From positions 1,240,001 to 1,304,000 of the forward strand of contig NZ_CP051685.1 in the NCBI RefSeq assembly GCF_012849555.1: DNA of 64,000 bases, read 5' to 3'. The notes below the pieces were generated by a model. The model was not told where the DNA came from and searched no databases. It saw nothing but the letters and a program-made list of their open reading frames with translations. Both the position numbers and the translations under genes were made by a program. Shown piece after piece: positions 52,410 to 61,043 of the stretch. Each line of letters opens with the position of its first letter. Within the stretch, counting starts at the first letter, position 1. The stretch comes from Massilia forsythiae (GTDB taxonomy: Bacteria; Pseudomonadota; Gammaproteobacteria; Burkholderiales; Burkholderiaceae_D).

Positions 52410-55244
52410 TTACGCCGCCTTGGCCGCCGGCGCCTCCCCCGCCGCCCGCCGCTGCAGCACGAAGATCGGCTGCGCCCACTGCACATCCTTCTTCTTCTTG
52501 CTGGTGATGAGCGTCAGCTCGGACGGGTCGTACACGTCGGTATTGTGCGTCAGCGGCGTGGTCATCAGGTATTGCGCGTCGGTGTTTTTCAAGAACTCGC
52601 CCACCAGCTGGATGTTGCGGATGTCCAGGTGGGCGAACGGTTCGTCGATGAACACGAAGCCGCCGGAACCCTCTTCCGACTTCAGCAGGCCGATCAGGAG
52701 CACCAGCGACTTCATGACCTGCTGGCCGCCGGAGGCTTCGCCGTCGTTCATGCCGATCTGGTCCTTGCCGTCGAACTTGAAGCGCACGTGCAGGCCGGCC
52801 TGGGCCAGCAGCACGTCGTCGTTTTCCAGGCGCACCGGGTCGGCGTTGACCTCGATGTTGGCCAGTTCTCCCAGCTCCTTGATGTTCTTCGAGTAGGTCT
52901 TGATCGTGTAGCGCAGGCGCTCGATGTAGGCGCCACGCGCGTTACCCGTGGCTTCGATGGCGCGGTTGTTCTGGTAGCGGCGTTCCTCGGTCTCGACTTG
53001 GCGGCCCTGCAGCTGCTCGTTCAGGCGGCCGTACTGGTCGATCACGGTGGCGTCCTGTTCCCAGTCGGCGCGCGCCAGAGAATGGTCGAGCGAGCCGACG
53101 CGCAACTTGACCTGGTGGGTGTTCTGGTGGCTGGCCACCAGCGCCGCGCGCTGCTGCACCTGGCGCCAGCTCTGCGGCACGTGGCGCCAGTTGCGGCGCA
53201 GCGTCAGCAGGTCGCGCGCGTGTTCGCTGCGCTGCTCGATCTGGCGGCGGTTGTTCAGGCGCATGCCGGCTTCGGCTTCGGACAGCGCCATGCGCGCGTT
53301 CTGCCACACGGTGTCGGCGCGGGTGCGCGTCACCGTCGCGCTCTTGGTCAGGACCTGCAGCTCGCCCAGGCGCGCGCCCACCTGCAGGCGCTCGGCCTTC
53401 AAGGGCTCCAGCGCGCGCACGGCTTCCTCGAACTCGGCCTGGCGCGCCGCCAGTTCCTTGGCCGCGTCCACGCCGGCGATGCGCACGCGCAGGCTCGATA
53501 CGTCGGCCGCCAGCTTGCTGATCGCCAGCGTCAGCGTGTCTTCCTGCGCCTCCAGCCCCGGCAGCGATTTCTGGATCGCTTCCAGGCGCTGGGTCTTGCC
53601 GGCCGCGCCGAAGCGGTAGCGCGACGGTTCGACGAACAGCGAGCGGCCGCCGCGGCGTTCGCGGTGATAGGCGTCCGGCGTGATCCATTCGTCCGAATCG
53701 CTCTGGAAGCCGGCGTCGACCGACTCGACGCGTTCGATGCGTTCCAGCTGGTCGATCAGCCAGCCCGGCGCCGCGCTGGAAAAGCGCACCACCGACAAGA
53801 GCGTATCGTCGCGCACCACCGGCGCCGCCACGCAATCCGGCACGATGAAGTGGCGATATCGCTCCTTTTCCGCCAGCTTATAGGCGGCCGGCGCATCCTT
53901 GGCGCGTTCCAGCAGCACCACCGAGGCGTAGCCGCCCAGCACGCCCTCGACCGCGCCCTGCCACTTCGGATTGGTCACCTCGACGATGTCCGACAGCATG
54001 GCGTGGGCGATGCCGGCATCGCGCAGCGCGCGCCGCATCTGGCGCTGGGCTTCCGGTTCCGGCATCGTGCTCTTGCCCTGCAGCGCCGAGATGGTCGCCA
54101 TCTCGCCGGCGATCTTCGCCGACACCGCGTCGCGCTCCTGGCGCTTGCGCTGCAGCTCCGCTTCCTTGGCTTCCAGCTGGGTCGCCACCTCGGCGATGTC
54201 GGCGCCCTCGTTCGCCGCCAGCTTGTGCAGTCGTTCCTTTTGCTCCAGCAGGCTTTCCAGCGGTTTCAGCTTGCCGTTGACCTGCGTGAGGCGGCCGGCC
54301 AGGCCGGTCGCTTCCTGTTCCAGCTGGGTTTCCTGCTGCTGCGCTTCGCTCAAGGCGCGCTGCTGCGCCGCCAGCGCATTCCTCCGTTCGGTCAGGATCG
54401 AATCGGCCTGCAGCAGCGGCTTCCTCGCCTCGCGCAACTGGCGGCCGACGGCGGCCGCCTTTTCGCGCGCCTCGTGGTATTCGAGGCTGGGCAGCACTTC
54501 CTCGACCAGCGTCTGCCGTTCCTTGTTCAGGTCTTCCCACTGGTGGTAGTTGGCCACGCGCAGCCGCAGACCTTCCAGGTTCAGGCGCGAGGTTTCCAGT
54601 TCGGCCTCGAAGCGTTTCAGTTCAAGCTCGGTATCCTTCTGGTGGCGCTTGGCTTCGTCGTAGGCGTCCAGCACTTCCTTGTCGCCGAACACCTGGAACA
54701 CCAGGTCCAGCAACTGGCGCGGCGCGTATTCGCACAGCTTGTCGGTCTCGCCCTGCTCCAGCGCCAGCACCTTCGACATCGCCGGCGACAGCCCGGCCGC
54801 GGCCAGGCGCTTGCGGTAGTTTTCCACGCCCAGCCAGTCGGTGGCGTCGGTGACTTCCTCGATCTCGACGTTCCCGGGCCGCATCAGGTACTGGCGCTTC
54901 CAGTCGCCGCCGTTCTTCTGCACCTGGCAGAACAGCGTGACCTCGTCGTCGCTGAAAAAGCCGGAATGACGGAACGGACGGTTCGACAACTGGCGCCCGA
55001 CCGGCTTGTTGTCGACCACGGCGCGCAGCCAGGCGCTCTGCTGGCCCGAGTGGCGGGCGTAATGCTTGTAGGTGCGCCCCATCGAGCAATCCAGGCCGAA
55101 CAGGGTGCGCAGCGCATCCAGCAGCGTGGTCTTGCCGGAGCCGTTCTGGCCGGCGATGGTGATGATCTTGGCGTCCAGCGGGATGTTCTTGATGCGCTGC
55201 CAGTAATCCCAGTGGACCAGTTCGAGTGATTTGATGTGGAACAT
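52410..55244 (-). CDS. SMC-like ATPase of an Mks/Wadjet-type condensin (MksB/JetC-like)
   Basis: 944 aa. Walker A GQNGSGKTT at residues 32-40, ABC signature SGGQQ from Ser838, Walker B FVFIDEP with Asp867-Glu868. Two long coiled coils (about 210-400 and 570-760) flank a hinge-like segment (about 420-560, HAMLSDIVEVTNPKWQGAVEGVLGG). This is the layout of SMC/MukB/MksB proteins that entrap and move DNA. It is third in a tight operon with the two genes upstream; 5 bp separates it from the winged-helix gene. A run of KKKK and AAAGEAPAAKAA ends the protein. Confidence 0.87.
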   Translation of the reverse strand: MFHIKSLELVHWDYWQRIKNIPLDAKIITIAGQNGSGKTTLLDALRTLFGLDCSMGRTYKHYARHSGQQSAWLRAVVDNKPVGRQLSNRPFRHSGFFSDDEVTLFCQVQKNGGDWKRQYLMRPGNVEIEEVTDATDWLGVENYRKRLAAAGLSPAMSKVLALEQGETDKLCEYAPRQLLDLVFQVFGDKEVLDAYDEAKRHQKDTELELKRFEAELETSRLNLEGLRLRVANYHQWEDLNKERQTLVEEVLPSLEYHEAREKAAAVGRQLREARKPLLQADSILTERRNALAAQQRALSEAQQQETQLEQEATGLAGRLTQVNGKLKPLESLLEQKERLHKLAANEGADIAEVATQLEAKEAELQRKRQERDAVSAKIAGEMATISALQGKSTMPEPEAQRQMRRALRDAGIAHAMLSDIVEVTNPKWQGAVEGVLGGYASVVLLERAKDAPAAYKLAEKERYRHFIVPDCVAAPVVRDDTLLSVVRFSSAAPGWLIDQLERIERVESVDAGFQSDSDEWITPDAYHRERRGGRSLFVEPSRYRFGAAGKTQRLEAIQKSLPGLEAQEDTLTLAISKLAADVSSLRVRIAGVDAAKELAARQAEFEEAVRALEPLKAERLQVGARLGELQVLTKSATVTRTRADTVWQNARMALSEAEAGMRLNNRRQIEQRSEHARDLLTLRRNWRHVPQSWRQVQQRAALVASHQNTHQVKLRVGSLDHSLARADWEQDATVIDQYGRLNEQLQGRQVETEERRYQNNRAIEATGNARGAYIERLRYTIKTYSKNIKELGELANIEVNADPVRLENDDVLLAQAGLHVRFKFDGKDQIGMNDGEASGGQQVMKSLVLLIGLLKSEEGSGGFVFIDEPFAHLDIRNIQLVGEFLKNTDAQYLMTTPLTHNTDVYDPSELTLITSKKKKDVQWAQPIFVLQRRAAGEAPAAKAA

Positions 55245-55249
55245 GCGTC

Positions 55250-56020
55250 TTAAGCTTGGTTGTCCGGGGTGGCGGCGGGTTCGGCCAATGCGTCGGCGGA
55301 TGCGTCCGCCGGCTGCGCTTGCGCCTCGGCCGCCTGCGGCTCGGCGTCGTTGGCCGCGTCGTTGACGGGGCGGCGCGCGCTCACGGACAGCGGCGCGCGC
55401 TTGAATACCTCGGCCAGGGCGCCGTTGATGATGCGTTCCTTGAGCAGGTCGGTGTCCATCAGCAGGTCCAGCAGCGGACCTTCCACGATCACGTCGCCAC
55501 GCCGCTCGATGAAGCCGAGCTTCGACAGCAGGCCCAGGTTCATGTCCATGCGCGTCTTCTTGCCGAGCTTTTCGCCGAAATCCGCCAGCAGCGCGCTGTA
55601 CGAGATGCCGATCGAGGTGTCCTCGGCGCGCGGGATCGGCGCGTCCTTGTCGAACATGTCGGACTGGTCGACGTCGATCGCCTGGTGGGTTTCCTGGCGC
55701 TGGCGCTTGGGCAGGATGATCTGCGCCCACAGCACCACCAGCAGCGCCACGCCGTCGCGCGTGAGGCCGAAATTGTTGTTCTGCCAGATGTCCTTGGCGC
55801 CGAAGATCTTCGGCTCGACGTTGCGGTGCAGCGCCAGCGTCACGTGGTCGGCGTACACGTTGTCGAGCAGTTTCAAGCCGGATTCCAGCAAGCGCTTGTC
55901 GATCTCGGCGCGGAACTGGTCGTCCGACAGCGCGCGCTTGACCATCTTGTCGTCGCGGCGCAGGGTCTGGTGCGTGAGCAGGCGCGCGATCAGGATTTGG
56001 GCGTCGTCATTCATGGGCAT
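55250..56020 (-). CDS. Condensin subunit, MksE/JetB-like winged-helix protein
   Basis: 256 aa. Sections such as IKRLLESGLKLLDNVYADHVTLALHRNVEP, GLTRDGVALLVVLWAQIILPKRQ and LGLLSKLGFIERRGDVIVEGPLLDLL give tandem winged-helix features expected of MksE/JetB/kite-type subunits that bridge the kleisin. The last 45 residues are an Ala/Gln/Asp-rich tail. It overlaps the upstream gene by 14 bp (ATG 56020, alternative 56014) and is 5 bp from the SMC gene. Sequence similarity to named families is weak, so the call rests mainly on operon context. Confidence 0.65.
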   Translation of the reverse strand: MPMNDDAQILIARLLTHQTLRRDDKMVKRALSDDQFRAEIDKRLLESGLKLLDNVYADHVTLALHRNVEPKIFGAKDIWQNNNFGLTRDGVALLVVLWAQIILPKRQRQETHQAIDVDQSDMFDKDAPIPRAEDTSIGISYSALLADFGEKLGKKTRMDMNLGLLSKLGFIERRGDVIVEGPLLDLLMDTDLLKERIINGALAEVFKRAPLSVSARRPVNDAANDAEPQAAEAQAQPADASADALAEPAATPDNQA

Positions 56021-57416
56021 CTTCTTCCGAATTGGGGTCCTGGCCCAGCTCCAGATTGAAATCCAGGCCGAGGTCGAGCGAGAGCGAGGCGCGCGACATC
56101 GCCGCCACGTGCGGGTCGTCCAGCTGCACCATCTCGTCTTCCGATGTAAAACGTACCGGCAGGCGCGCCAGCTCGGCGGTGGCGCCCTGCAGGCTGGCCT
56201 CGGCGGCGTCGCCCAGCAGCGGCAGCAGCGAGGCGCGGTAGGACGCCACGGCGAAGTTGGCCGGCAGCAGCGAATCCTGGATCGGCACGCTGCGCGGGCC
56301 GGCCTCGGAAAACTCCGGGAAGTTGCCGAGGTTGGCGAAGTCGGACAGGCGCTTCAGCCAGTCGTCCAGCTCGACCTGCATGGCCGGGTTGTCGTTGACG
56401 GTCAGCGGCGCGTCCTGCCCGCTCGGCAGGCTGGTGGGACCGGTGTAGGCCGCGCGTTCCAGCAGCAGCTCGGTCTCGGCCACGTCGATCATCTCGGCCG
56501 GCGTGACGAACAGCGGCACCACCGGGCGGTCGATGGCACCCTCGGCCAGGCTGGCCAGGTCCTCGTGCGCCAGCAGCCAGCGTTTCACGTCCGTGGTCGA
56601 CAGGCCGGACTGGCCCAGGTGCACGCGCTGGCGCTCGATCTGGTTCAGGGCACGCGAGAACATGCCCTGCATGTTCAGCAGTTGCGACTGGGCGCGCCCG
56701 ATCGCCTGCGCCGCGCGGTGGGTGGCCGAGTCGGCGCGCTCGTCCGAGGTGATGGCGCGCAGGATCACCGAACCCTTCTCGACCCAGTCGCAGGCCATGT
56801 GCCATTTCGCCTGCGAGGTGCGCAGGCGGAACTCGGAGCCGGAGGCGATGGCGTCGCGGAATTCCTCGGTCAGCTCGACCAGGCGGCCCAGCAGGTGCTT
56901 CAGCTGTTCCACCGTGACGCCGCCGACCGCCTGGGCGCCGGCCACCTGCGACAGCAGGAAGCCCATCTCGGCCTCGTCCTGTTCCGGACGCGCCAGCGCC
57001 AGCAGCGTGTCCAGCGCGGCCAGCACGTTGCGCGCCAGCGGCGTGATGCGGTACACCGCCGCCGGGTTGTCCCAGGCCAGCAGGCCGTGGCCGCGCAGGC
57101 GGCCCAGCACCGTTTCCAGGCTTTCCGGGATCAGGTAGGCGAACTTCTGGTTGATGTCGGCGCGCGAAAACGCCGAGTCGGCCGGGTCGGCCGCCAGTTC
57201 GCGCAGCACCAGCAGGCGCACGATGACGCCGTCCTGCGCGCCGTGGAACAGCGCGGTGAACGCCTGCAGCATCGGCTGCGCGCGCTTGAGGAGGTAGACC
57301 TGTTCGATCTCGTCGGGCGCCACGCCTTCCTGGAAGTGGGCCTGCAAGGGGTCGAACTCGTCCTGAACCGGTATGGGGGAGTCGGCGGCGATGGCGCCAG
57401 CCAGATTGTCGATCAT
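56007..57416 (-). CDS. Condensin subunit, MksF/JetA-like kleisin candidate
   Basis: 469 aa, mostly alpha-helical. The N-terminal half reads as a winged-helix segment (ADINQKFAYLIPESLETVLGRLRGHGLLAW), then long helices (FLLSQVAGAQAVGG, QLKHLLGRLVELTEEFRDAI) and LNMQGMFSRALNQIERQRVHLG. The C-terminus is acidic (DLGLDFNLELGQDPNSEEDAHE). Order, size and gene overlap match the first gene of MksFEB/JetABC operons, where this protein is the kleisin. Promoter expected in 57417-57643, shared divergently with the next gene. Confidence 0.6.
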   Translation of the reverse strand: MIDNLAGAIAADSPIPVQDEFDPLQAHFQEGVAPDEIEQVYLLKRAQPMLQAFTALFHGAQDGVIVRLLVLRELAADPADSAFSRADINQKFAYLIPESLETVLGRLRGHGLLAWDNPAAVYRITPLARNVLAALDTLLALARPEQDEAEMGFLLSQVAGAQAVGGVTVEQLKHLLGRLVELTEEFRDAIASGSEFRLRTSQAKWHMACDWVEKGSVILRAITSDERADSATHRAAQAIGRAQSQLLNMQGMFSRALNQIERQRVHLGQSGLSTTDVKRWLLAHEDLASLAEGAIDRPVVPLFVTPAEMIDVAETELLLERAAYTGPTSLPSGQDAPLTVNDNPAMQVELDDWLKRLSDFANLGNFPEFSEAGPRSVPIQDSLLPANFAVASYRASLLPLLGDAAEASLQGATAELARLPVRFTSEDEMVQLDDPHVAAMSRASLSLDLGLDFNLELGQDPNSEEDAHE

Positions 57417-57643
57417 CGTAGAGCTAGGCAGTTGTGCATGTCGCGCGCGGCCGAGGCGGCAGCGGGTTCGTCAGTATAACAGTTAGGGATGAGCAACTAA
57501 CAGGAATAGGCGGCCGCCTTTTCGATGCTGGCGGATATGCAACGGGCGACGGTTGCCGCTTGACGGGCTCGGCAGGCGCGCGCCCCTCGTCGCCCGGCGC
57601 AGCCATAATGCCATTGTCATATTGATATCGATAGGAGAACGCC

Positions 57644-58081
57644 ATGCAACGACCCTTTACGAGCGCCGTCCTGGCCCTGGCCATCGGCCTGGCTTCCACC
57701 GCCGCGCTGGCGGCGCCCACCGAAAAGCAACAGAACGGCATCGCCTACGTCAACGGCGGCGTCGGCCAGGAAGAACAGACCGCCATGCGCGCCGTGCGCG
57801 CCGACTACAACCTGCAGCTGACCTTCGCCAACGCCCAGAGCGGCGAATACCGCTCCGACGTCCGCGTCGACATCATGGACGCCAAGGGCGCCAGCCTGCT
57901 GAGCGCCGCCAATGCCGGCCCGATGTTCTTTGCCAAGCTGCAGCCGGGCACCTACCGCATCAGCGCGGCGGCGCAGGACAAGACCTTCAAGCGTACCGTC
58001 AAGGTCGGCGGCGCGCCGAAGGCAATGACGCTACATTGGGACAAGGATAGCCAGGAAGATCCGGGCGAAGCGGCGCAGTAG
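57644..58081 (+). CDS. Exported protein with carboxypeptidase-regulatory-like domain
   Basis: 145 aa. Signal peptide MQRPFTSAVLALAIGLASTAALA. The mature domain (YNLQLTFANAQSGEYRSDVRVDIMDAKGASLLSA, KLQPGTYRISAAAQDKTFKRTVKV) is a small Ig-like beta-sandwich in which PGTYR and VxV patterns recur. A strong AGGAGAA lies before the ATG. Divergent from the condensin-like operon. Function unknown, likely periplasmic. Confidence 0.75.
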   Translation: MQRPFTSAVLALAIGLASTAALAAPTEKQQNGIAYVNGGVGQEEQTAMRAVRADYNLQLTFANAQSGEYRSDVRVDIMDAKGASLLSAANAGPMFFAKLQPGTYRISAAAQDKTFKRTVKVGGAPKAMTLHWDKDSQEDPGEAAQ

Positions 58082-58150
58082 ACCGGTTGGGCGAGCGGCG
58101 TGCCGTGCGTGGCGGCGCGGCGATCTGGACGGAGAGACCGGTGCGGCTCG

Positions 58151-58196
58151 CCGTGACAGTGCGTGATTTTTCCAGCCTGACCTGCTGGTATGCTGC
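58151..58196 (+). repeat. Diverged 45-bp repeat, first copy
   Basis: CCGTGACAGTGCGTGATTTT with its following AGCC...CTGCT...GCT aligns to 59151-59195 (CGTGACAGCCCGTGAATTTT and so on). It lies 75 bp before the small zinc-ribbon protein gene. It may be a shared promoter segment or a duplication scar. Confidence 0.4.
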
Positions 58197-58271
58197 GGTG
58201 AACGACCTGGCTTGGTAGCAATCCGAGCCTGGAAACAAGCTTGCGAAACGTGCTGCCGGACGAAGGCCCCC

Positions 58272-58562
58272 ATGTACATGTGCCCGCATTGCCGTCATTT
58301 TTCCATCTCCTGGCGTGCCCAGCTTTCGCCCCCTTTCGACGGCCGGACCACGTGTCCATGCTGCGGCGCGCGATTGAAGATCAAGCTCAAGGTTTCCAAT
58401 TTTCTCATTCCGATCTATCTCTTCGGGCGCGCGACATTGGGGATGTTCTTCCATCTCCGGTTCGATGCGGGATTTGTTGGTGAGACGGCGATTGCGATTA
58501 TCCTGTGCGTTCTGCAAATACGTCTGATGGCTTATGAGGAGGTGGGCAGTATGGGCAAGTAA
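58272..58562 (+). CDS. Small zinc-ribbon membrane protein
   Basis: 96 aa. MYMCPHCRHFSISW and TTCPCCGARLKIK form two CxxC pairs, a zinc-ribbon, followed by two hydrophobic segments (about 48-70 and 73-88). GAAGG precedes the ATG at 58272. Longer readings start at less likely codons. Such small zinc-ribbon membrane proteins are common near immunity and toxin genes but have no assigned role. Confidence 0.6.
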   Translation: MYMCPHCRHFSISWRAQLSPPFDGRTTCPCCGARLKIKLKVSNFLIPIYLFGRATLGMFFHLRFDAGFVGETAIAIILCVLQIRLMAYEEVGSMGK

Positions 58563-58722
58563 TCGAACCGATTCGGTTGCGGCTAATAGCAATCTAAATA
58601 AAACAGTCAATGAGCCGCTAACTATGAACGCTAAGTTTCCTCTAGTACATTTCATTTGATGTTCAATACCTGGATTCGGCCAAGAGCGGCCGTTGGCGTG
58701 GAACAGTTTGGAGAGAGGTGTC

Positions 58723-59121
58723 GTGTTATTTGAAGTAGAGAAGAAGGCTCCCAAGCAAGATCCGACTGAGGCACAGGTAAGCGCTGCGATCACGAAGTTG
58801 CGGTCTTATGGCCCGTCATCTTTTGCGTCACTTACCGATGAGCACGGGAATTTCCTGCAGGTGGCTGGTGGGGGACTAACCTGTCTGCTTGAAAGGAGAG
58901 CTCTGGCAGGTGGGAAGCACTTTCGGGCATATCTGGAAACGCCGAGCGGCATACATCCGGACGGTACTATCCTCGCCTTCAGCGGTGGTCAAGTAAAGCT
59001 CCAAGCCGACGAGTGGATATCTGCTCCGCTTGTCATTGAAGCTTTTACTGCATTCTTGCGAGGTCACGAGCTACCTCAGGCCATCCAATGGCGAGACGTC
59101 ACGTCCGTACTCGGCAGTTGA
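58723..59121 (+). CDS. Small protein, possible orphan immunity protein
   Basis: 132 aa from a GTG at 58723 with GAGAGG upstream. AAITKLRSYGPSSFASLTDEHGNFLQVAGGGLTCLLERR and AFSGGQVKLQADEW are the recognisable stretches. The SYGPSSFASLTDEHGNFLQVAGGG pattern resembles Imm1-like proteins encoded next to polymorphic toxins, but I cannot name the family firmly. It converges on the T6SS module, pointing toward the Imm52 gene, and may protect against a related toxin. Confidence 0.5.
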   Translation: MLFEVEKKAPKQDPTEAQVSAAITKLRSYGPSSFASLTDEHGNFLQVAGGGLTCLLERRALAGGKHFRAYLETPSGIHPDGTILAFSGGQVKLQADEWISAPLVIEAFTAFLRGHELPQAIQWRDVTSVLGS

Positions 59122-59150
59122 AGGGCCACTCCGGGTCGGTTCCTGCCTGT

Positions 59151-59196
59151 CGTGACAGCCCGTGAATTTTCGAGCCGGGCACACTGCTAAGCTTGG
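59151..59196 (+). repeat. Diverged 45-bp repeat, second copy
   Basis: CGTGACAGCCCGTGAATTTT and the following GAGCC...CTGCTAAGCT align with 58151-58196. It is in the 274-bp gap between the convergent small gene and the Imm52 gene; I see no gene in that gap. Confidence 0.4.
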
Positions 59197-59395
59197 CGGA
59201 CCGGCCGAGATCGGCCACAAGCGGACCTATAAAGTACCGGCAGCTAATTCGATACACCAGCTACAGCGCACAGTAAAAGGACCTTACTCATGCGGCGAAG
59301 GCGGTCCTGTAAAGCGGCCATAATTTTCGCGCTAATCGTTCGAAAGAAAGCTGACTGGCATGAGTTCTCCTAAGAAACTGCACGAAACTATTTGG

Positions 59396-60109
59396 TCAGA
59401 GGTCGGCGTATCGTGGCAGCAAGTCCTGGTCCACCAATCGGATTTCGATGGCGTTAGCGATCTTGACGTGCTCCGGATTCTCATCGGAGAATGGCTCGTC
59501 CGTTACAGTGACAACGATGGTGCCGATCTGCTTCTTGTCTGCTCCCAACACCGGAACCAGCGCGCGTGCCTCGGGCACCTGCTGGGCGGTGAGAACCTTT
59601 GGCAGGTAAAGCATCCAGCCAATTCCGGGGCGGTCTTTGAATACTTTCTTGTCAAAGTAGCCTGCCGAATCGAGCGTCACGACGGTGGGATGCAATAGTC
59701 CGATGGAACTTCGAAGCAGATCAGCGGCCGCTTCCCATTCATTCGTGAAAGCGCCAGGTTTTGCGCGTAGTACCAGCATACTTGTTTCCGGTGCCGGTCG
59801 ACCAACATACTGCACCGATGCGCCTTCGCTGCCTTCGCGACCGTTCCACATGCTGACAATGCGCGGATCAACATCGTGCTTCAATGATTCAGTCAGGACC
59901 GCGATGGCGGAAGCGGTCGGGCCCGAGGGACCAAACACATCGTAAAGTAAAGCCTCTGCCTTCGTATTGCCTTTGAGAAGCCACCCATCCAACATCGGTG
60001 AACAAGCGAGGAGATCTGGCACTAAGCCATATAGCTCATCAAGCATCGTCATGACATTAAGGTCGATTGCATGACGGAATATAGCTGTGAGTTCGTATGG
60101 ACGTTTCAT
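59396..60109 (-). CDS. Imm52-family immunity protein
   Basis: 237 aa starting MKRPYELTAIFRHAIDLNV. Imm52-type proteins guard against the Tox-REase-5 toxin, and this pairing is the usual one. Motifs: WNGREGSEGASVQYVG, NEWEAAADLLRSSIGLLHP, FKDRPGIGWMLYLPK. It overlaps the toxin gene start-stop by ATGA. A longer in-frame start at 60196 is unsupported. Expected in the cytosol, binding the toxin. Confidence 0.82.
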   Translation of the reverse strand: MKRPYELTAIFRHAIDLNVMTMLDELYGLVPDLLACSPMLDGWLLKGNTKAEALLYDVFGPSGPTASAIAVLTESLKHDVDPRIVSMWNGREGSEGASVQYVGRPAPETSMLVLRAKPGAFTNEWEAAADLLRSSIGLLHPTVVTLDSAGYFDKKVFKDRPGIGWMLYLPKVLTAQQVPEARALVPVLGADKKQIGTIVVTVTDEPFSDENPEHVKIANAIEIRLVDQDLLPRYADL

Positions 60110-60696
60110 GGATAGAACACCGTTTCGATTGGAAGCCGCATGGACGCAAGCGCTTTTGAGAAAAACCGATAACTCATAGGCTGCATGAAGTACCAACGCA
60201 GCTGGACCGGTGGTATCGGCTTTGCAACGGCAGATTGCCGAGATGCTTCTGCCAGCAGTGGCTCATCCCCCTTCCACCACTCTTGCGGATCGCCGTAATC
60301 GTCAAAGAACTGATCGTACTTCGCCTTCGCTTCCTTAAGGGTACACTGACTTGAGTCGAAACCGTCGAAAGTCACGCCACCAAACATCCATTCAGTGATA
60401 AAGCCCGAACCGACCGGTAGGCCGGCGATCCGCGCCTGGTAGGCAATCGATGTTTCTGACCAACCGGCTGTGGAACGGTTGAAGGGCGTGCCGGCGTCCG
60501 GTGGACATTCCTTGCATTTCTCCTTGGCCTTGGTCTGCGCATCGGTACGCGCGATCGGTGTCGACTTGGCTTTATCGGCTTCTTTCTGCTGTTTGCGCGC
60601 TGCGTCGCCAGCGGCGCCGGCGACCGCGCCGACACCCATTACCACGAGCACGCGCGCGACCACCGCCTCAATCGCCGGAATTACAAGAGCTGCCAT
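60106..60696 (-). CDS. T6SS effector with Tox-REase-5 nuclease domain
   Basis: 196 aa. A glycine/alanine-rich hydrophobic N-terminus (about 10-32, VVARVLVVMGVGAVAGAAG) may serve membrane entry. The toxin domain begins near CKECPPDAGTPFN (62-72) and shows the restriction-endonuclease fold: MFGGVTFDGFD with Asp111/Asp114, and E122-A-K124 in LKEAKAKYDQF. Expected to cut DNA in recipient cells after type VI delivery with the upstream PAAR protein. Followed by its immunity gene. Confidence 0.85.
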   Translation of the reverse strand: MAALVIPAIEAVVARVLVVMGVGAVAGAAGDAARKQQKEADKAKSTPIARTDAQTKAKEKCKECPPDAGTPFNRSTAGWSETSIAYQARIAGLPVGSGFITEWMFGGVTFDGFDSSQCTLKEAKAKYDQFFDDYGDPQEWWKGDEPLLAEASRQSAVAKPIPPVQLRWYFMQPMSYRFFSKALASMRLPIETVFYP

Positions 60697-61043
60697 CAGT
60701 GCTCCCTTTCGAGTTTCTTGTTCAACACCGCAAGCATGTCATCCACCCGTTGTTCCGGCGTGGCGCCGGGTTTGCGCAGGTAAGCATCGATGAGCGGGTC
60801 GTCGTGTATGCCCGGTGCGTCTGCCGCGAGGTACAGCAAGCGCACGATATGCGGCGTCGACGTGAAGCCGATACGCACCGCGTAATCATGTGCGGCCTGC
60901 ATACGGTCTTGAACCGCGGTTCGGCCAGGACTATCCAGCATGTCGAGACGTTTGGCCAAGAACTGATCGCTCACGGCGGCCACGAACTGGTGCGTGTCGC
61001 GCACCTGCAGTTGGTCCCACTGCGTTTGGCTAAGCTTGAGCAT
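60696..61043 (-). CDS. Small effector-associated protein in T6SS operon
   Basis: 115 aa, helical, no signal. WDQLQVRDTHQFVAAVSDQFL, AAHDYAVRIGFTSTPHIVRLLYLAAD, PGATPEQRVDDML. Proteins of this type lie between DUF4123 adaptors and toxins and are thought to assist loading; no named family is certain to me. It overlaps the adaptor gene by 14 bp and touches the toxin gene (shared base 60696), so the module is translated as a unit. Confidence 0.7.
   Translation of the reverse strand: MLKLSQTQWDQLQVRDTHQFVAAVSDQFLAKRLDMLDSPGRTAVQDRMQAAHDYAVRIGFTSTPHIVRLLYLAADAPGIHDDPLIDAYLRKPGATPEQRVDDMLAVLNKKLEREH

Noticed and set aside
52545..55229. Long forward reading antisense to the SMC gene
   Set aside because: No domain and biased composition; the SMC reading has full ATPase motifs.
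59360..59698. 112-codon forward reading opposite the Imm52 gene
   Set aside because: It overlaps the immunity gene in antisense and lacks a ribosome site or homology.
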